This document shows positions 23,599 to 30,088 of a stretch of DNA of 51,010 nt, piece by piece. Below the pieces are notes generated by a model, which saw only the letters and a program-made list of their open reading frames with translations, ran no database searches and was not told the DNA's origin. The number at the start of each line of letters is the position of its first letter. Position 1 is the stretch's first letter. A program made the position numbers and the translations under genes. The stretch is from CAMAVH01 sp964628235 (GTDB lineage Bacteria; Pseudomonadota; Alphaproteobacteria; SMXQ01): assembly GCA_964628235.1 (NCBI GenBank), contig CAZVLU010000022.1:1-51010 (forward strand). The letters run 5' to 3'.

Positions 23599-24369
23599 CT
23601 ACGGCGGACCCGTCGCTGGCATGATTTTTGAGCCCTCGTCCCTGCCGAGCAGCTTGGCCGCCGCTGCGCCGATGCTGCCGGGGACGATGGGCCAAACGAC
23701 TTGAGCCGCGACTAGCGGCTCGCCTTTCAAGTCCCCCTCGGGGGGATTACAGGGGGGAAGCTCATCGTTAGATGAGCGTTCCTCGTGGGGTGAAAAATTT
23801 TTCACCCCCATAGGACGCTGGCGGCGCGGCGGGCGGGTGCTGCGCTTGGTGCGTTTGCGCGGCTCCGGGCGGCCCTGGGGGAAGCATGGCGCGAACAGGT
23901 GGTAGACGTTGGCATCGTTGATGCGCCCCTCCCTGACGTGCTCGACGCGCAGGAAGCCGCATTCCTCGGCGCGGCGCTGCGCGTACTGCACGGTGCGGCC
24001 CGTGACGCCCATCATGTCGGCGAGCTGGTCAACGTAGGCGTCACAGCTCCCGCGCCCGCGCGCCAGGCGGACAAGGATCAGCACCAATCGGCGGGCGCTG
24101 TCTTTCATGCGGCGGTCGGCGTAGAGAGCTTCACTGGCCTGCGCATAAAACGGCGTCGCGGCGGGCGCTGGGAGCTGTGACTTAGGGGTGCGTTTGCGCT
24201 CGGGCGCCGGCGCGTCGAGCTGCGCCAGGTCGGCGGCGAGCTGGTCGCCGATCTTGCCGGTGATGTCGAAAAATTCATCGTCGGAAATTCTCGCCGCGCG
24301 ATGCAGCGCGGCGACGTGCGCCTGCTGCTTCGCTGCGCGACCGTGGAGAATTTCCGGCGTCACTGTCAA
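23599..24369 (-). CDS. Winged-helix replication-initiator-like protein
   Basis: 256 residues. After a helical, charged N-terminus (EILHGRAAKQQAHVAALHRAA), a winged-helix domain lies at about residues 85-160: KDSARRLVLILVRLARGRGSCDAYVDQL, with the recognition part DMMGVTGRTVQYAQRRAEECGFL and the wing VREGRINDANVYHLF. The remainder is basic and disordered-looking. Such layouts are common in plasmid and phage replication proteins. There is no HUH rolling-circle motif. The start is a TTG at 24369 that overlaps the upstream stop as TTGA; a GTG at 24363 is the alternative. A transcription factor role is also possible. Confidence 0.6.
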   Translation of the reverse strand: MTVTPEILHGRAAKQQAHVAALHRAARISDDEFFDITGKIGDQLAADLAQLDAPAPERKRTPKSQLPAPAATPFYAQASEALYADRRMKDSARRLVLILVRLARGRGSCDAYVDQLADMMGVTGRTVQYAQRRAEECGFLRVEHVREGRINDANVYHLFAPCFPQGRPEPRKRTKRSTRPPRRQRPMGVKNFSPHEERSSNDELPPCNPPEGDLKGEPLVAAQVVWPIVPGSIGAAAAKLLGRDEGSKIMPATGPP

Positions 24370-24470
24370 CGGAGGATGACCGCCGCGAGAGCTGCGCGCG
24401 CGACATCGAAATGCAGGCCGAACGTGAAGCCGCCGACGATGAGCAGGAACAGCTTGAAGCCGCAGCTCAT
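24366..24470 (-). CDS. 34-residue phage membrane peptide
   Basis: Starts MSCGFKLFLLIVGGFTFGL and ends ARAALAAVILR: one hydrophobic segment in 34 residues. It begins in an ATGA overlap with the 49-residue gene and ends in a TTGA overlap with the winged-helix gene, and both overlaps argue that it is translated. Function unknown. Confidence 0.55.
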   Translation of the reverse strand: MSCGFKLFLLIVGGFTFGLHFDVARAALAAVILR

Positions 24471-24616
24471 GCGCGCAGCACCTTGCGAAGTGCGTCGAGC
24501 AACAGCGCCGCCTCTTGCGATTTTAAAACGATGATCAGAGGGACGCTGTTCGACTGCGGCGGCTGCAAGGTGACGCGCACAGTGTCGCCGTCCGGCTGCG
24601 CGATGACGCGGCGCAT
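24467..24616 (-). CDS. 49-residue phage protein
   Basis: Starts MRRVIAQPDGDTVRVTLQPP, contains a hydrophobic strand PLIIVLKS and a C-terminal helix EAALLLDALRKVLRA. It begins two bases after the preceding stop and ends in ATGA with the next gene. A small strand-strand-helix fold is likely, perhaps a DNA-binding or accessory early protein; no family recognised. Confidence 0.55.
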   Translation of the reverse strand: MRRVIAQPDGDTVRVTLQPPQSNSVPLIIVLKSQEAALLLDALRKVLRA

Positions 24617-24618
24617 GA

Positions 24619-24795
24619 TCAGAGCTTCGGCGCTGGCTGCTGACGTTCAAGCCGCGTGATGCGGTTCTCTTGGTCGCGGATGATGGCGACGGCGACGTTG
24701 ACGACATCGCGCGCCGCCGTGCCGACCGTGAGCGCGTTGGCGCGGCCGAGCTGCTCGGCCGCTTTGTCGAGGAGGTGGATCATTTCTGCTGACAT
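24619..24795 (-). CDS. 58-residue phage early protein
   Basis: First gene of the leftward operon. The ATG at 24795 (MSAEMIHLLDKAAEQLGRAN) has GGGGAA upstream; a longer frame to 24891 is basic shadow. The product is all helical, ending in a coiled-coil-like IIRDQENRITRLERQQPAP. It could be a small oligomeric regulator. No family recognised. Confidence 0.6.
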   Translation of the reverse strand: MSAEMIHLLDKAAEQLGRANALTVGTAARDVVNVAVAIIRDQENRITRLERQQPAPKL

Positions 24796-24952
24796 CGCGG
24801 TTCCCCAGGTTGCGGCCCCTGCCCCGCCGTCGCCGCGTCGCTTGCGAGGGCGACGCGGCTTCGTGCGGCTGGGGAGCCATTGCCTAAACACCTTCCCTGG
24901 GAGAACGCCCCGGCAACCCTGCGACGGATAGTGGGTGGCCCCATGGGATGTG

Positions 24953-25016
24953 CTTAGTACGTCTAAGAAACCCAGGGTTAGTGCAGCTTGTCAAGACCGC
25001 TTAGTACGGCTAATTT
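24953..25016. promoter_or_regulatory. Divergent promoters with three operators (phage control region)
   Basis: The rightward promoter is TTGTCA (24988-24993), 17 bp, TAATTT (25011-25016). On the other strand TTGACA at 24994-24989 serves leftward transcription, with only a weak TTTCTT-like -10. Operator 1 (24953-24967) is CTTAG-TACGT-CTAAG, a perfect inverted repeat; operator 3 (25000-25014) is CTTAG-TACGG-CTAAT, inside the rightward spacer; a degenerate copy (GTTAGTGCAGCTTGT, 24977-24991) lies midway. Centres are about 23-24 bp apart. This matches a lambda-type switch worked by the HTH protein at 25044. Confidence 0.72.
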
Positions 25017-25043
25017 AAAAATCTCCCTGCGACGGAGTTGCAA

Positions 25044-25421
25044 ATGCTGACAATTGACGACTACTGCGACCGGGCGAAAACCGCCCAAAATCTCAAGAGC
25101 GACAGAGAGTTAGGCGAGGCGATCGGCCGTAGCGGGCACTTGGTCACGCAATGGCGGACCAAGCGCAATTGGCCGAGCGATGAAACGATGATCACTCTCG
25201 CCGGCCTGGCTCAGATCGATCTCACCCAAGCGCTAATGGACCTCAATCGCTGGCGCGCAAAATCGCCGGCGGTGAGCGCGATGTATGCTGAAATCGCCAA
25301 GAAAATCGGCGGCATGGCGGCGGCTGTTGCGATGGCCGTTTCAGTGATGCCAGCGGGAACGCAAGGGCAACAAAGTAACCGCGAAAACAGCCCTGTGTAT
25401 ATTATGGAAAATATAGAGTAG
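25044..25421 (+). CDS. Phage HTH repressor-type regulator; 3' end formed by the attR/dif site
   Basis: 125 residues. The N-terminal HTH (YCDRAKTAQNLKSDRELGEA, then IGRSGHLVTQWRTKRNWPSD) is of the Cro/YdaS-like kind seen in small phages, followed by a helical LIDLTQALMDLNRW-like part and a hydrophobic segment (GGMAAAVAMAVSVM). The ATG at 25044 with GGAG six bases upstream is preferred to the TTG at 25038. It is divergent from the lytic operon and faces the operators, so it is probably the lysogeny repressor. The last codons (VYIMENIE) are read through the right dif-like site, and the stop lies in host DNA. In the circular phage the frame would continue 19 codons past MEN. Confidence 0.82.
   Translation: MLTIDDYCDRAKTAQNLKSDRELGEAIGRSGHLVTQWRTKRNWPSDETMITLAGLAQIDLTQALMDLNRWRAKSPAVSAMYAEIAKKIGGMAAAVAMAVSVMPAGTQGQQSNRENSPVYIMENIE
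25385..25412 (+). other. Right prophage junction: dif-like Xer site (attR)
   Basis: Laid out as XerC side AAACAGCCCTG, central TGTATA, XerD arm TTATGGAAAAT. The XerD arm is identical to that of the left junction and the central region equals that of E. coli dif, but the XerC side is not dif-like and is taken as the phage half-site. It overlaps the last codons of the regulator gene. Confidence 0.82.
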
Positions 25422-25481
25422 TTTGAGAAGGTAGAGTCTTAATAAATTGAAATTAGACCTAAATCACTAAATCTTCAAAGT

Positions 25482-26312
25482 TCACTTTATGAGTCTCAGA
25501 CTATCCTGCTCCACCTCGATGGTCATGCCGTCATAGGCCGGCACGACGCCTTCCGGCAGTTCGCGGATGAGTGTCCCGTAATCCATCGCCGTGCCCATGT
25601 GGGTCAGGATGGCGCAGTCGGGCCCGATCCGCTTGATCCACTCCAGGACCTTGGCCAGGTGGACATGGGTCGGATGCGGCTCGCGGGCGAAGCAATCGAC
25701 GATCCATAGCCCGACGCCGGCCAGCGCTGCGAAACCCTCCTCGGGCATGTTCACGACGTCGGTCGAATAAGCCACGTCGCCGAAGCGCAGCCCCAGTGTG
25801 CGCATGAAGCCGTGGTCTTGATCGAAGGTTTGGACCTGGATCGGGCCGCCTGGGCCGTCCACACCGAAGCTCTGGTCAGCGGCGATCTCATGGAGCGTCA
25901 GGCAGGGTTTGTAATAATTGGGCCGGCCGTTGTGCTCGCCGGGCGGCCCGAACACATAGCCGAAGCGCTTGCCGACGCTGTTGGCGGTGGCGGCGTCCAT
26001 ATAGGCCGGGATCACCGCTTGCTGACGGCGGTTGAACTGGCGCAAGTCGTCGATGCCGTGGACATGGTCGGCATGGTTGTGGGTGAAAACCACGCCGTCG
26101 AGCCGCTGCACGCCGGCATCCAGCATCTGCTCGCGCAGATCGGGCGACGTGTCGACCAATAGCCGCGTCGGATGCTGCTTAGGGCCGTTTTCGATGAGGA
26201 TCGAGACCCGGCGGCGGCGGTTCTTCGGCTCGCGCGGATCGCAAGCGCCCCAATCGCCGCCCACCAGCGGCACGCCGCCGGCGCCGCCGCATCCCAGAAT
26301 CGTGACTCTCAT
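25482..26312 (-). CDS. Metallo-beta-lactamase-fold hydrolase, PhnP-like
   Basis: 276-residue MBL-fold protein. The metal motif is FTHNHADHVHGIDDLR, preceded by LLVDTSPDLREQML, with later ligands in TFDQDHGFMRTLG, YSTDV and LTHMGT. The N-terminal GCGGAGGVPLVGGDWGACDP block with its Cys residues is typical of the PhnP-type phosphodiesterase group (cyclic phosphate esters) rather than of beta-lactamases. Its gene lies 3 bp from tatD on the same strand, a common alphaproteobacterial pair. The real substrate is unknown. Its 3' end lies about 70 bp from the right prophage junction. Confidence 0.88.
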   Translation of the reverse strand: MRVTILGCGGAGGVPLVGGDWGACDPREPKNRRRRVSILIENGPKQHPTRLLVDTSPDLREQMLDAGVQRLDGVVFTHNHADHVHGIDDLRQFNRRQQAVIPAYMDAATANSVGKRFGYVFGPPGEHNGRPNYYKPCLTLHEIAADQSFGVDGPGGPIQVQTFDQDHGFMRTLGLRFGDVAYSTDVVNMPEEGFAALAGVGLWIVDCFAREPHPTHVHLAKVLEWIKRIGPDCAILTHMGTAMDYGTLIRELPEGVVPAYDGMTIEVEQDSLRLIK

Positions 26313-27103
26313 GCGGCTGCTGCCGGGCGTGAAGCCTTGCTGAACAGCCTAAAGAAATTATCCGTGGTGATCTGGGCGAGCTCGGCCACCGTCAGGCCGC
26401 GCAGTTCGGCGAGCGTCTGGGCGGTATGGGCGACGAAAGCCGGCTCGTTGCGTTTGCCGCGGTTGGGCACTGGCGCGAGATAGGGCGCATCGGTTTCGAC
26501 CAGTAGCCGGTCGAGCGGCACGATCTGGGCGACCTCGCGCACGGCGACGGCGTTCTTGAAGGTCAGGATGCCGGAAAACGAGATGTAGAACCCCTGCTCC
26601 AGCGCGCTTTCCGCCACGGCGCGGGCCGAACTGAAGCAATGCAAAAGGCCCGGAAAATCGCCCTTCCCTTGCTCCTCGGTCAGGATGGCGATCATGTCGG
26701 CGTCGGCATCGCGCGTATGGACGATGAGCGGCAATTGGGTCGTGCGAGCGGCGCTGATATGGGCGCGGAAACTGTCGGCCTGGGCCTGGCGCGGCGCATG
26801 TTCGTAATAGTAATCCAGGCCGGTTTCGCCGATGCCGACGACACGCGGATGCGCGGCGAGCGACACCAGCTTGGCGGCATCGGCGTCGGGGCCTTCGGTG
26901 GCGGCTTCATGCGGATGGACGCCGACGGTGCAGAACACATCGGGGTATTGCTCGGCCACGGCGCGCACCGCCGGAAAGGCGCTCAGCTTGGTCGAGATCG
27001 TCAGCATGGCGCCGACGCCGGCCAGCCGCGCGCGGCGCATGACGTCGTCGCGGTCTGCGCCGTAATCGGCATAATCGAGATGACAGTGGCTATCGACCAG
27101 CAT
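26309..27103 (-). CDS. TatD-family metal-dependent hydrolase (YcfH-type)
   Basis: 264-residue TIM-barrel hydrolase with MLVDSHCHLDY at the start, IGETGLDYYYEHAPR, PLIVHTRDAD, LLHCFSSARAV, and the LLVETDAPYLAP signature. TatD proteins are 3'-5' exonucleases or DNases. The ATG at 27103 is chosen because it opens directly on the conserved HxH strand; the longer frame to 27172 reads into the Zur-box region. The stop overlaps the next gene start by 4 bp. Confidence 0.93.
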   Translation of the reverse strand: MLVDSHCHLDYADYGADRDDVMRRARLAGVGAMLTISTKLSAFPAVRAVAEQYPDVFCTVGVHPHEAATEGPDADAAKLVSLAAHPRVVGIGETGLDYYYEHAPRQAQADSFRAHISAARTTQLPLIVHTRDADADMIAILTEEQGKGDFPGLLHCFSSARAVAESALEQGFYISFSGILTFKNAVAVREVAQIVPLDRLLVETDAPYLAPVPNRGKRNEPAFVAHTAQTLAELRGLTVAELAQITTDNFFRLFSKASRPAAAA

Positions 27104-27173
27104 GATGCTTGGGATATACGCGGTGAACCAGGCCTTCACAACCGTTCGGCAAGCCGACTGGTTGTTTCGCACC

Positions 27174-27196
27174 GAAATGTTACAATATAACCATTC
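27174..27196. promoter_or_regulatory. Zur-type operator
   Basis: GAAATGTTACAATATAACC followed by ATTC: an AT-rich near-palindrome that fits the alphaproteobacterial Zur box (GnAATGTTATannATAACATTnC) at most positions. It lies 28 bp before the GTG start of the COG0523 GTPase, so zinc limitation probably induces that gene. Confidence 0.75.
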
Positions 27197-27223
27197 GCCC
27201 CGCCATCGATCAGGACAGCCGCC

Positions 27224-28366
27224 GTGGCCCCCACCGCACAGCCCCCCGCCTCGCCCATCTCCGACGTCATTCCCGTCACCGTGTTGACCGGCTTTCTCGG
27301 CGCCGGCAAGACCACCCTGCTCTCGCGCCTATTGCGCGATCCGGCGTTAAAGGACACGGCGGTCATCATCAACGAGTTCGGCGAGGTCGGGCTCGATCAT
27401 CTGCTGGTCGAGAAGAGCGGCGAGAATTTCGTCGAGCTGTCGAGCGGTTGCCTGTGCTGCACCATCCGCGGCGACTTGATCGATACCTTGCGCGAGCTGT
27501 TCCTCAAGCGCGTCAAAGGCCAGGTGCCCTGGTTCAAGCGCGTGGTGATCGAGACGACCGGCCTCGCCGACCCCGCCCCCATCCTGCACACGCTCCTCAA
27601 TGATCCGCTGGTCGCGGCCAACTTCGCGCTCGACGGCGTGGTGACGGTGATCGACGCGGTCAACGGCTATGCCAGCCTCGATGCCCACCCGGAAGCGCTC
27701 AAGCAAGCGGCCGTGGCGGATCGCCTGGTGATCAGCAAGACGGATTTGCCCGAGGCGAAAACGGCGGCGCTGACCGCCCGCCTCAAGGCGCTGAATCCGG
27801 CGGCGCTCTATCTGACGCCCGACGAAGCGATGAGCGACCCTGCCCGCCTGCTGTCGGCCGGCTTGTTCGATGTCGCCGGCAAAACGGCTGACGTGAACGA
27901 CTGGCTGCGCGCCGAGGCTTATGAGGGCGGCCATGAGGGCCATGATCACGGCCACGATCATCACGGTCATGATCATGCAGCGCCTGACGTCAACCGCCAC
28001 GACGACCATATCCGCTCCTACAGCATCATCCGCGACAAGCCGATCGGCGGCGTCGCCTTCACGATGTTCTTGGAACTGCTGGTCGCCAACAAGGGCGACG
28101 ATCTGTTGCGCGTGAAGGGTTTGCTCAATATCGCCGAGCGGCCGGGCCAGCCGGCGGTGCTGCATGGCGTGCAGCATATCTTCCATCCGGTGAGCTGGCT
28201 CGACCAATGGCCGAGCGACGATCACCGCAGCAAGATCGTCTTCATCACCCGCGACATCCCGCGCGAGCATATCGACTCGTTGCTCAAGGCGTTGGAAGGC
28301 CACGCCGACATGACCGACGCCGAAGTCGATGCGCTCGACCAGCATCCGGCGCTGCAGAAGAACTGA
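27224..28366 (+). CDS. COG0523 GTPase, zinc metallochaperone (ZigA/YciC/CobW type)
   Basis: 380-residue P-loop GTPase: Walker A GFLGAGKTT (residues 23-31), the metal-binding CxCC motif SSGCLCCT (Cys76, 78, 79), ETTGLADPAPI, the SKTD G4 motif and the C-terminal CobW_C domain (YSIIRDKPIGGVAFTMFLE, ending near EHIDSLLKAL). A His/Asp-rich linker (GGHEGHDHGHDHHGHDH) near residue 235 can bind metal. Start is GTG with AGGA eight bases upstream. The Zur-like box points to zinc delivery under limitation rather than cobalamin synthesis. Confidence 0.92.
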   Translation: MAPTAQPPASPISDVIPVTVLTGFLGAGKTTLLSRLLRDPALKDTAVIINEFGEVGLDHLLVEKSGENFVELSSGCLCCTIRGDLIDTLRELFLKRVKGQVPWFKRVVIETTGLADPAPILHTLLNDPLVAANFALDGVVTVIDAVNGYASLDAHPEALKQAAVADRLVISKTDLPEAKTAALTARLKALNPAALYLTPDEAMSDPARLLSAGLFDVAGKTADVNDWLRAEAYEGGHEGHDHGHDHHGHDHAAPDVNRHDDHIRSYSIIRDKPIGGVAFTMFLELLVANKGDDLLRVKGLLNIAERPGQPAVLHGVQHIFHPVSWLDQWPSDDHRSKIVFITRDIPREHIDSLLKALEGHADMTDAEVDALDQHPALQKN

Positions 28367-28394
28367 GCGCCTTCCTTGCGCGGCCTGCAAAAGA

Positions 28395-28424
28395 AAAGCC
28401 CGACCCTGTCAGGCCGGGCTTTCT
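28395..28424. terminator. Bidirectional terminator between convergent genes
   Basis: Stem AAAGCCCG / CGGGCTTT with a 12-base loop. It has an A-rich run on the left and T on the right, so it can end both the GTPase transcript and the convergent binding-protein transcript. Confidence 0.85.
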
Positions 28425-28441
28425 GACATCTTTCGTAAGAT

Positions 28442-29485
28442 TTAGTCTTTGCCGTCGCTTTGCGTGACGGCCTGAATCTCTTTGACGATATCTTCAGGAG
28501 TTTGCGCGAGTTCGGCAAGTAGTTGAGCCAGTTGTTCGCCGGTGACAACGGTCACCTCCAGGCCCATATTCTTGGCCTCCGATAGCAGCGCCTTATCCTT
28601 CATCGTGGCTTCGAAGGCGCGGCGCAGGGCATCCACCCGTTCTTGCGGGACGCCCGGCGGCGCTGCGATCGGCCTGCCAAGCTCCGTGCTCGAGAAGAAG
28701 AACGCCAGCCTCTGGCGCTGATCCAGCGTATTCACGTATTGAAAGACGCTCGGTACCCCGGGTAGCTCAGGCACGGGCTTTTGCTCGAGGCTGAACAAGG
28801 GAATCAAATCCCCTTTCTGGAACCAATCCGGTTTGCTGCTGCTGATGCCGGCTACGGTCTGGCAAATGCCATCGACCTCCCCTCGCTCGATCGCGAGGAT
28901 CACGTCGCTCGCGCCCTTGTAGCCTTCGACGACTCGAAAGTTCATCCCGAGAACGCCCTTGAGCACGACGGGCGAGTTGCTCACCGTCGTCCCGACCCCG
29001 GCGCCGCCGACGATCAATTCGTGCTGGAATAAATCTTCGGCTTTCTGGACCTTCGCGCCCTTCCGAGCGACGCACACCCGATTCGTCAACTCTGGACTGC
29101 CTATCCAGTTGAATTGCTCCGTCTTGAACTGGATGGAAGGGTGTTTCAGAAGTGCCTGCGTCGGGATGTTTCGCGAAAATATACCGATCGCCGTGCCATC
29201 TTTCGGGGCCTTATTGAACAGATGATTGGTCGCTAGAATCTGTCCCGCGCCCGGCATGTTTCGCGGCAGGAAGTTTGGATTTCCCGGCACATATCGACCC
29301 ATATGGCGGCCGATAAGGCGAGCCCATTGGTCGTAAGTTCCGCCGGCCGACGACCCAATGATGAATTCGATCGTTTTACCTTTGTAGAAGGCGGACACGT
29401 CCGCCTCGTTTGCTTGCGCAGATGGAATTGTCATGCCGGCGCACAAACTCAACGCGGTAAGAATCATGCAGATTCCGCGAGTCAT
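28442..29485 (-). CDS. Tripartite tricarboxylate transporter-type (Bug/TctC) periplasmic binding protein 1
   Basis: 347 residues with a signal peptide (MTRGICMILTALSLCAGMTI, cut after AQA). The mature start FYKGKTIEFIIGSSAGGTYDQWARLIGRHM and NPNFLPRNMPGAGQILATNHLFN are characteristic of Bug proteins, which bind small carboxylates. No TctA/TctB membrane genes lie nearby, so it either works with a distant transporter or as a sensor. It resembles the second binding protein at 32797-33900 in layout, but is clearly diverged. Confidence 0.9.
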   Translation of the reverse strand: MTRGICMILTALSLCAGMTIPSAQANEADVSAFYKGKTIEFIIGSSAGGTYDQWARLIGRHMGRYVPGNPNFLPRNMPGAGQILATNHLFNKAPKDGTAIGIFSRNIPTQALLKHPSIQFKTEQFNWIGSPELTNRVCVARKGAKVQKAEDLFQHELIVGGAGVGTTVSNSPVVLKGVLGMNFRVVEGYKGASDVILAIERGEVDGICQTVAGISSSKPDWFQKGDLIPLFSLEQKPVPELPGVPSVFQYVNTLDQRQRLAFFFSSTELGRPIAAPPGVPQERVDALRRAFEATMKDKALLSEAKNMGLEVTVVTGEQLAQLLAELAQTPEDIVKEIQAVTQSDGKD

Positions 29486-29525
29486 GGCGTTCTCCCTGTT
29501 GTATTGCTCTTTGCCGTCGCGGGTG

Positions 29526-29951
29526 TTAGCCCCGCTTTTCTCGATCGGCTTTGGTTTCCACGCGATCGAAGCCGTGGGTGGAGAGATCGATGTTGTTGCC
29601 GTCGGGATCTGTCATGCGGACTTCGGCATAAGGGCGGTCCGCAGGCCTCTCGACAGGCCGAGCGAGATCCCACTTCTCAAGCTGGGAAGCGACATCCTCA
29701 TGGTCATCGATGAGAAAGCCGATGTGGTTCAGCCCATTGGGCTTGCCTTCGGCTTTATTCTTGAGAAGTGCGAGGGAGATCGTGCCATCGCTCATGAACA
29801 CTGACCCGCTCTTGGAAGAGTGGACGACCTCCATGCCGAAGACTTCTTCATAGAACTTGGCCAGACGCCCAGGATTCACCGAGACGATTGCGATATGTCG
29901 CAACTTCCTCAGGCGGTTGGTCGGCTTCTGTTCAGAAGCTTGTTCAGTCAT
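29526..29951 (-). CDS. VOC-superfamily protein (glyoxalase/dioxygenase-like)
   Basis: 141 residues with paired beta-alpha-beta modules: LRHIAIVSVNPGRLAKFYEEVFGMEVV, and NGLNHIGFLIDDHEDVASQL, then YAEVRMTDPDGNNIDLSTHGFD. His in LRHIAI, His in LNHIGF and the Asp/Glu near the C-terminal DPDGNNID strand fit the metal triad. Such proteins cleave, isomerise or bind small organic molecules. With the bicupins next to it, a role in breakdown of an aromatic or hydroxy acid is likely but not proven. Confidence 0.83.
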   Translation of the reverse strand: MTEQASEQKPTNRLRKLRHIAIVSVNPGRLAKFYEEVFGMEVVHSSKSGSVFMSDGTISLALLKNKAEGKPNGLNHIGFLIDDHEDVASQLEKWDLARPVERPADRPYAEVRMTDPDGNNIDLSTHGFDRVETKADREKRG

Positions 29952-30045
29952 TGTTTCCTCCCTATTCGAATGATGCTGCTTGTGCAGTCTTGGTGGTCGT
30001 TTCAGTTGCAGGTCGGCGCGCTGTCCCCCCGATTGTTCGACGGCA

Positions 30046-30081
30046 TTATAAAAAACCCCGCAACGTTGCCGTTGCGGGGTT
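30046..30081 (-). terminator. Intrinsic terminator after bicupin 1
   Basis: 12-bp perfect stem AACCCCGCAACG / CGTTGCGGGGTT with a 4-base loop. On the - strand the hairpin is followed by TTT, eight bases after the bicupin stop. Confidence 0.9.
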
Positions 30082-30088
30082 ATGGCGA

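Larger units (their letters stand above)
15168..25395. mobile_element. 10.2-kb prophage of a tailless, probably membrane-containing (double-jelly-roll type) phage
   Basis: Compact element of about 25 genes between two dif-like sites. All but the two end genes are on the - strand, with frequent stop-start overlaps. The content is a 331-residue capsid-like protein, an FtsK/HerA-like packaging ATPase, at least nine short proteins with one or two membrane spans, a membrane-anchored transglycosylase, a winged-helix replication-type protein, receptor-type beta-rich proteins and a GNAT acetyltransferase. No terminase, portal, tail, tyrosine or serine integrase or HUH Rep is seen. Length and gene style resemble PM2 (about 10 kb, circular dsDNA) more than filamentous phages. 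The family assignment rests on architecture and pattern recognition, not on a database search. Confidence 0.85.

Noticed and set aside
15157..25412. tRNA-gene integration
   Set aside because: No tRNA-like sequence is present at either junction, and the repeats match dif instead.
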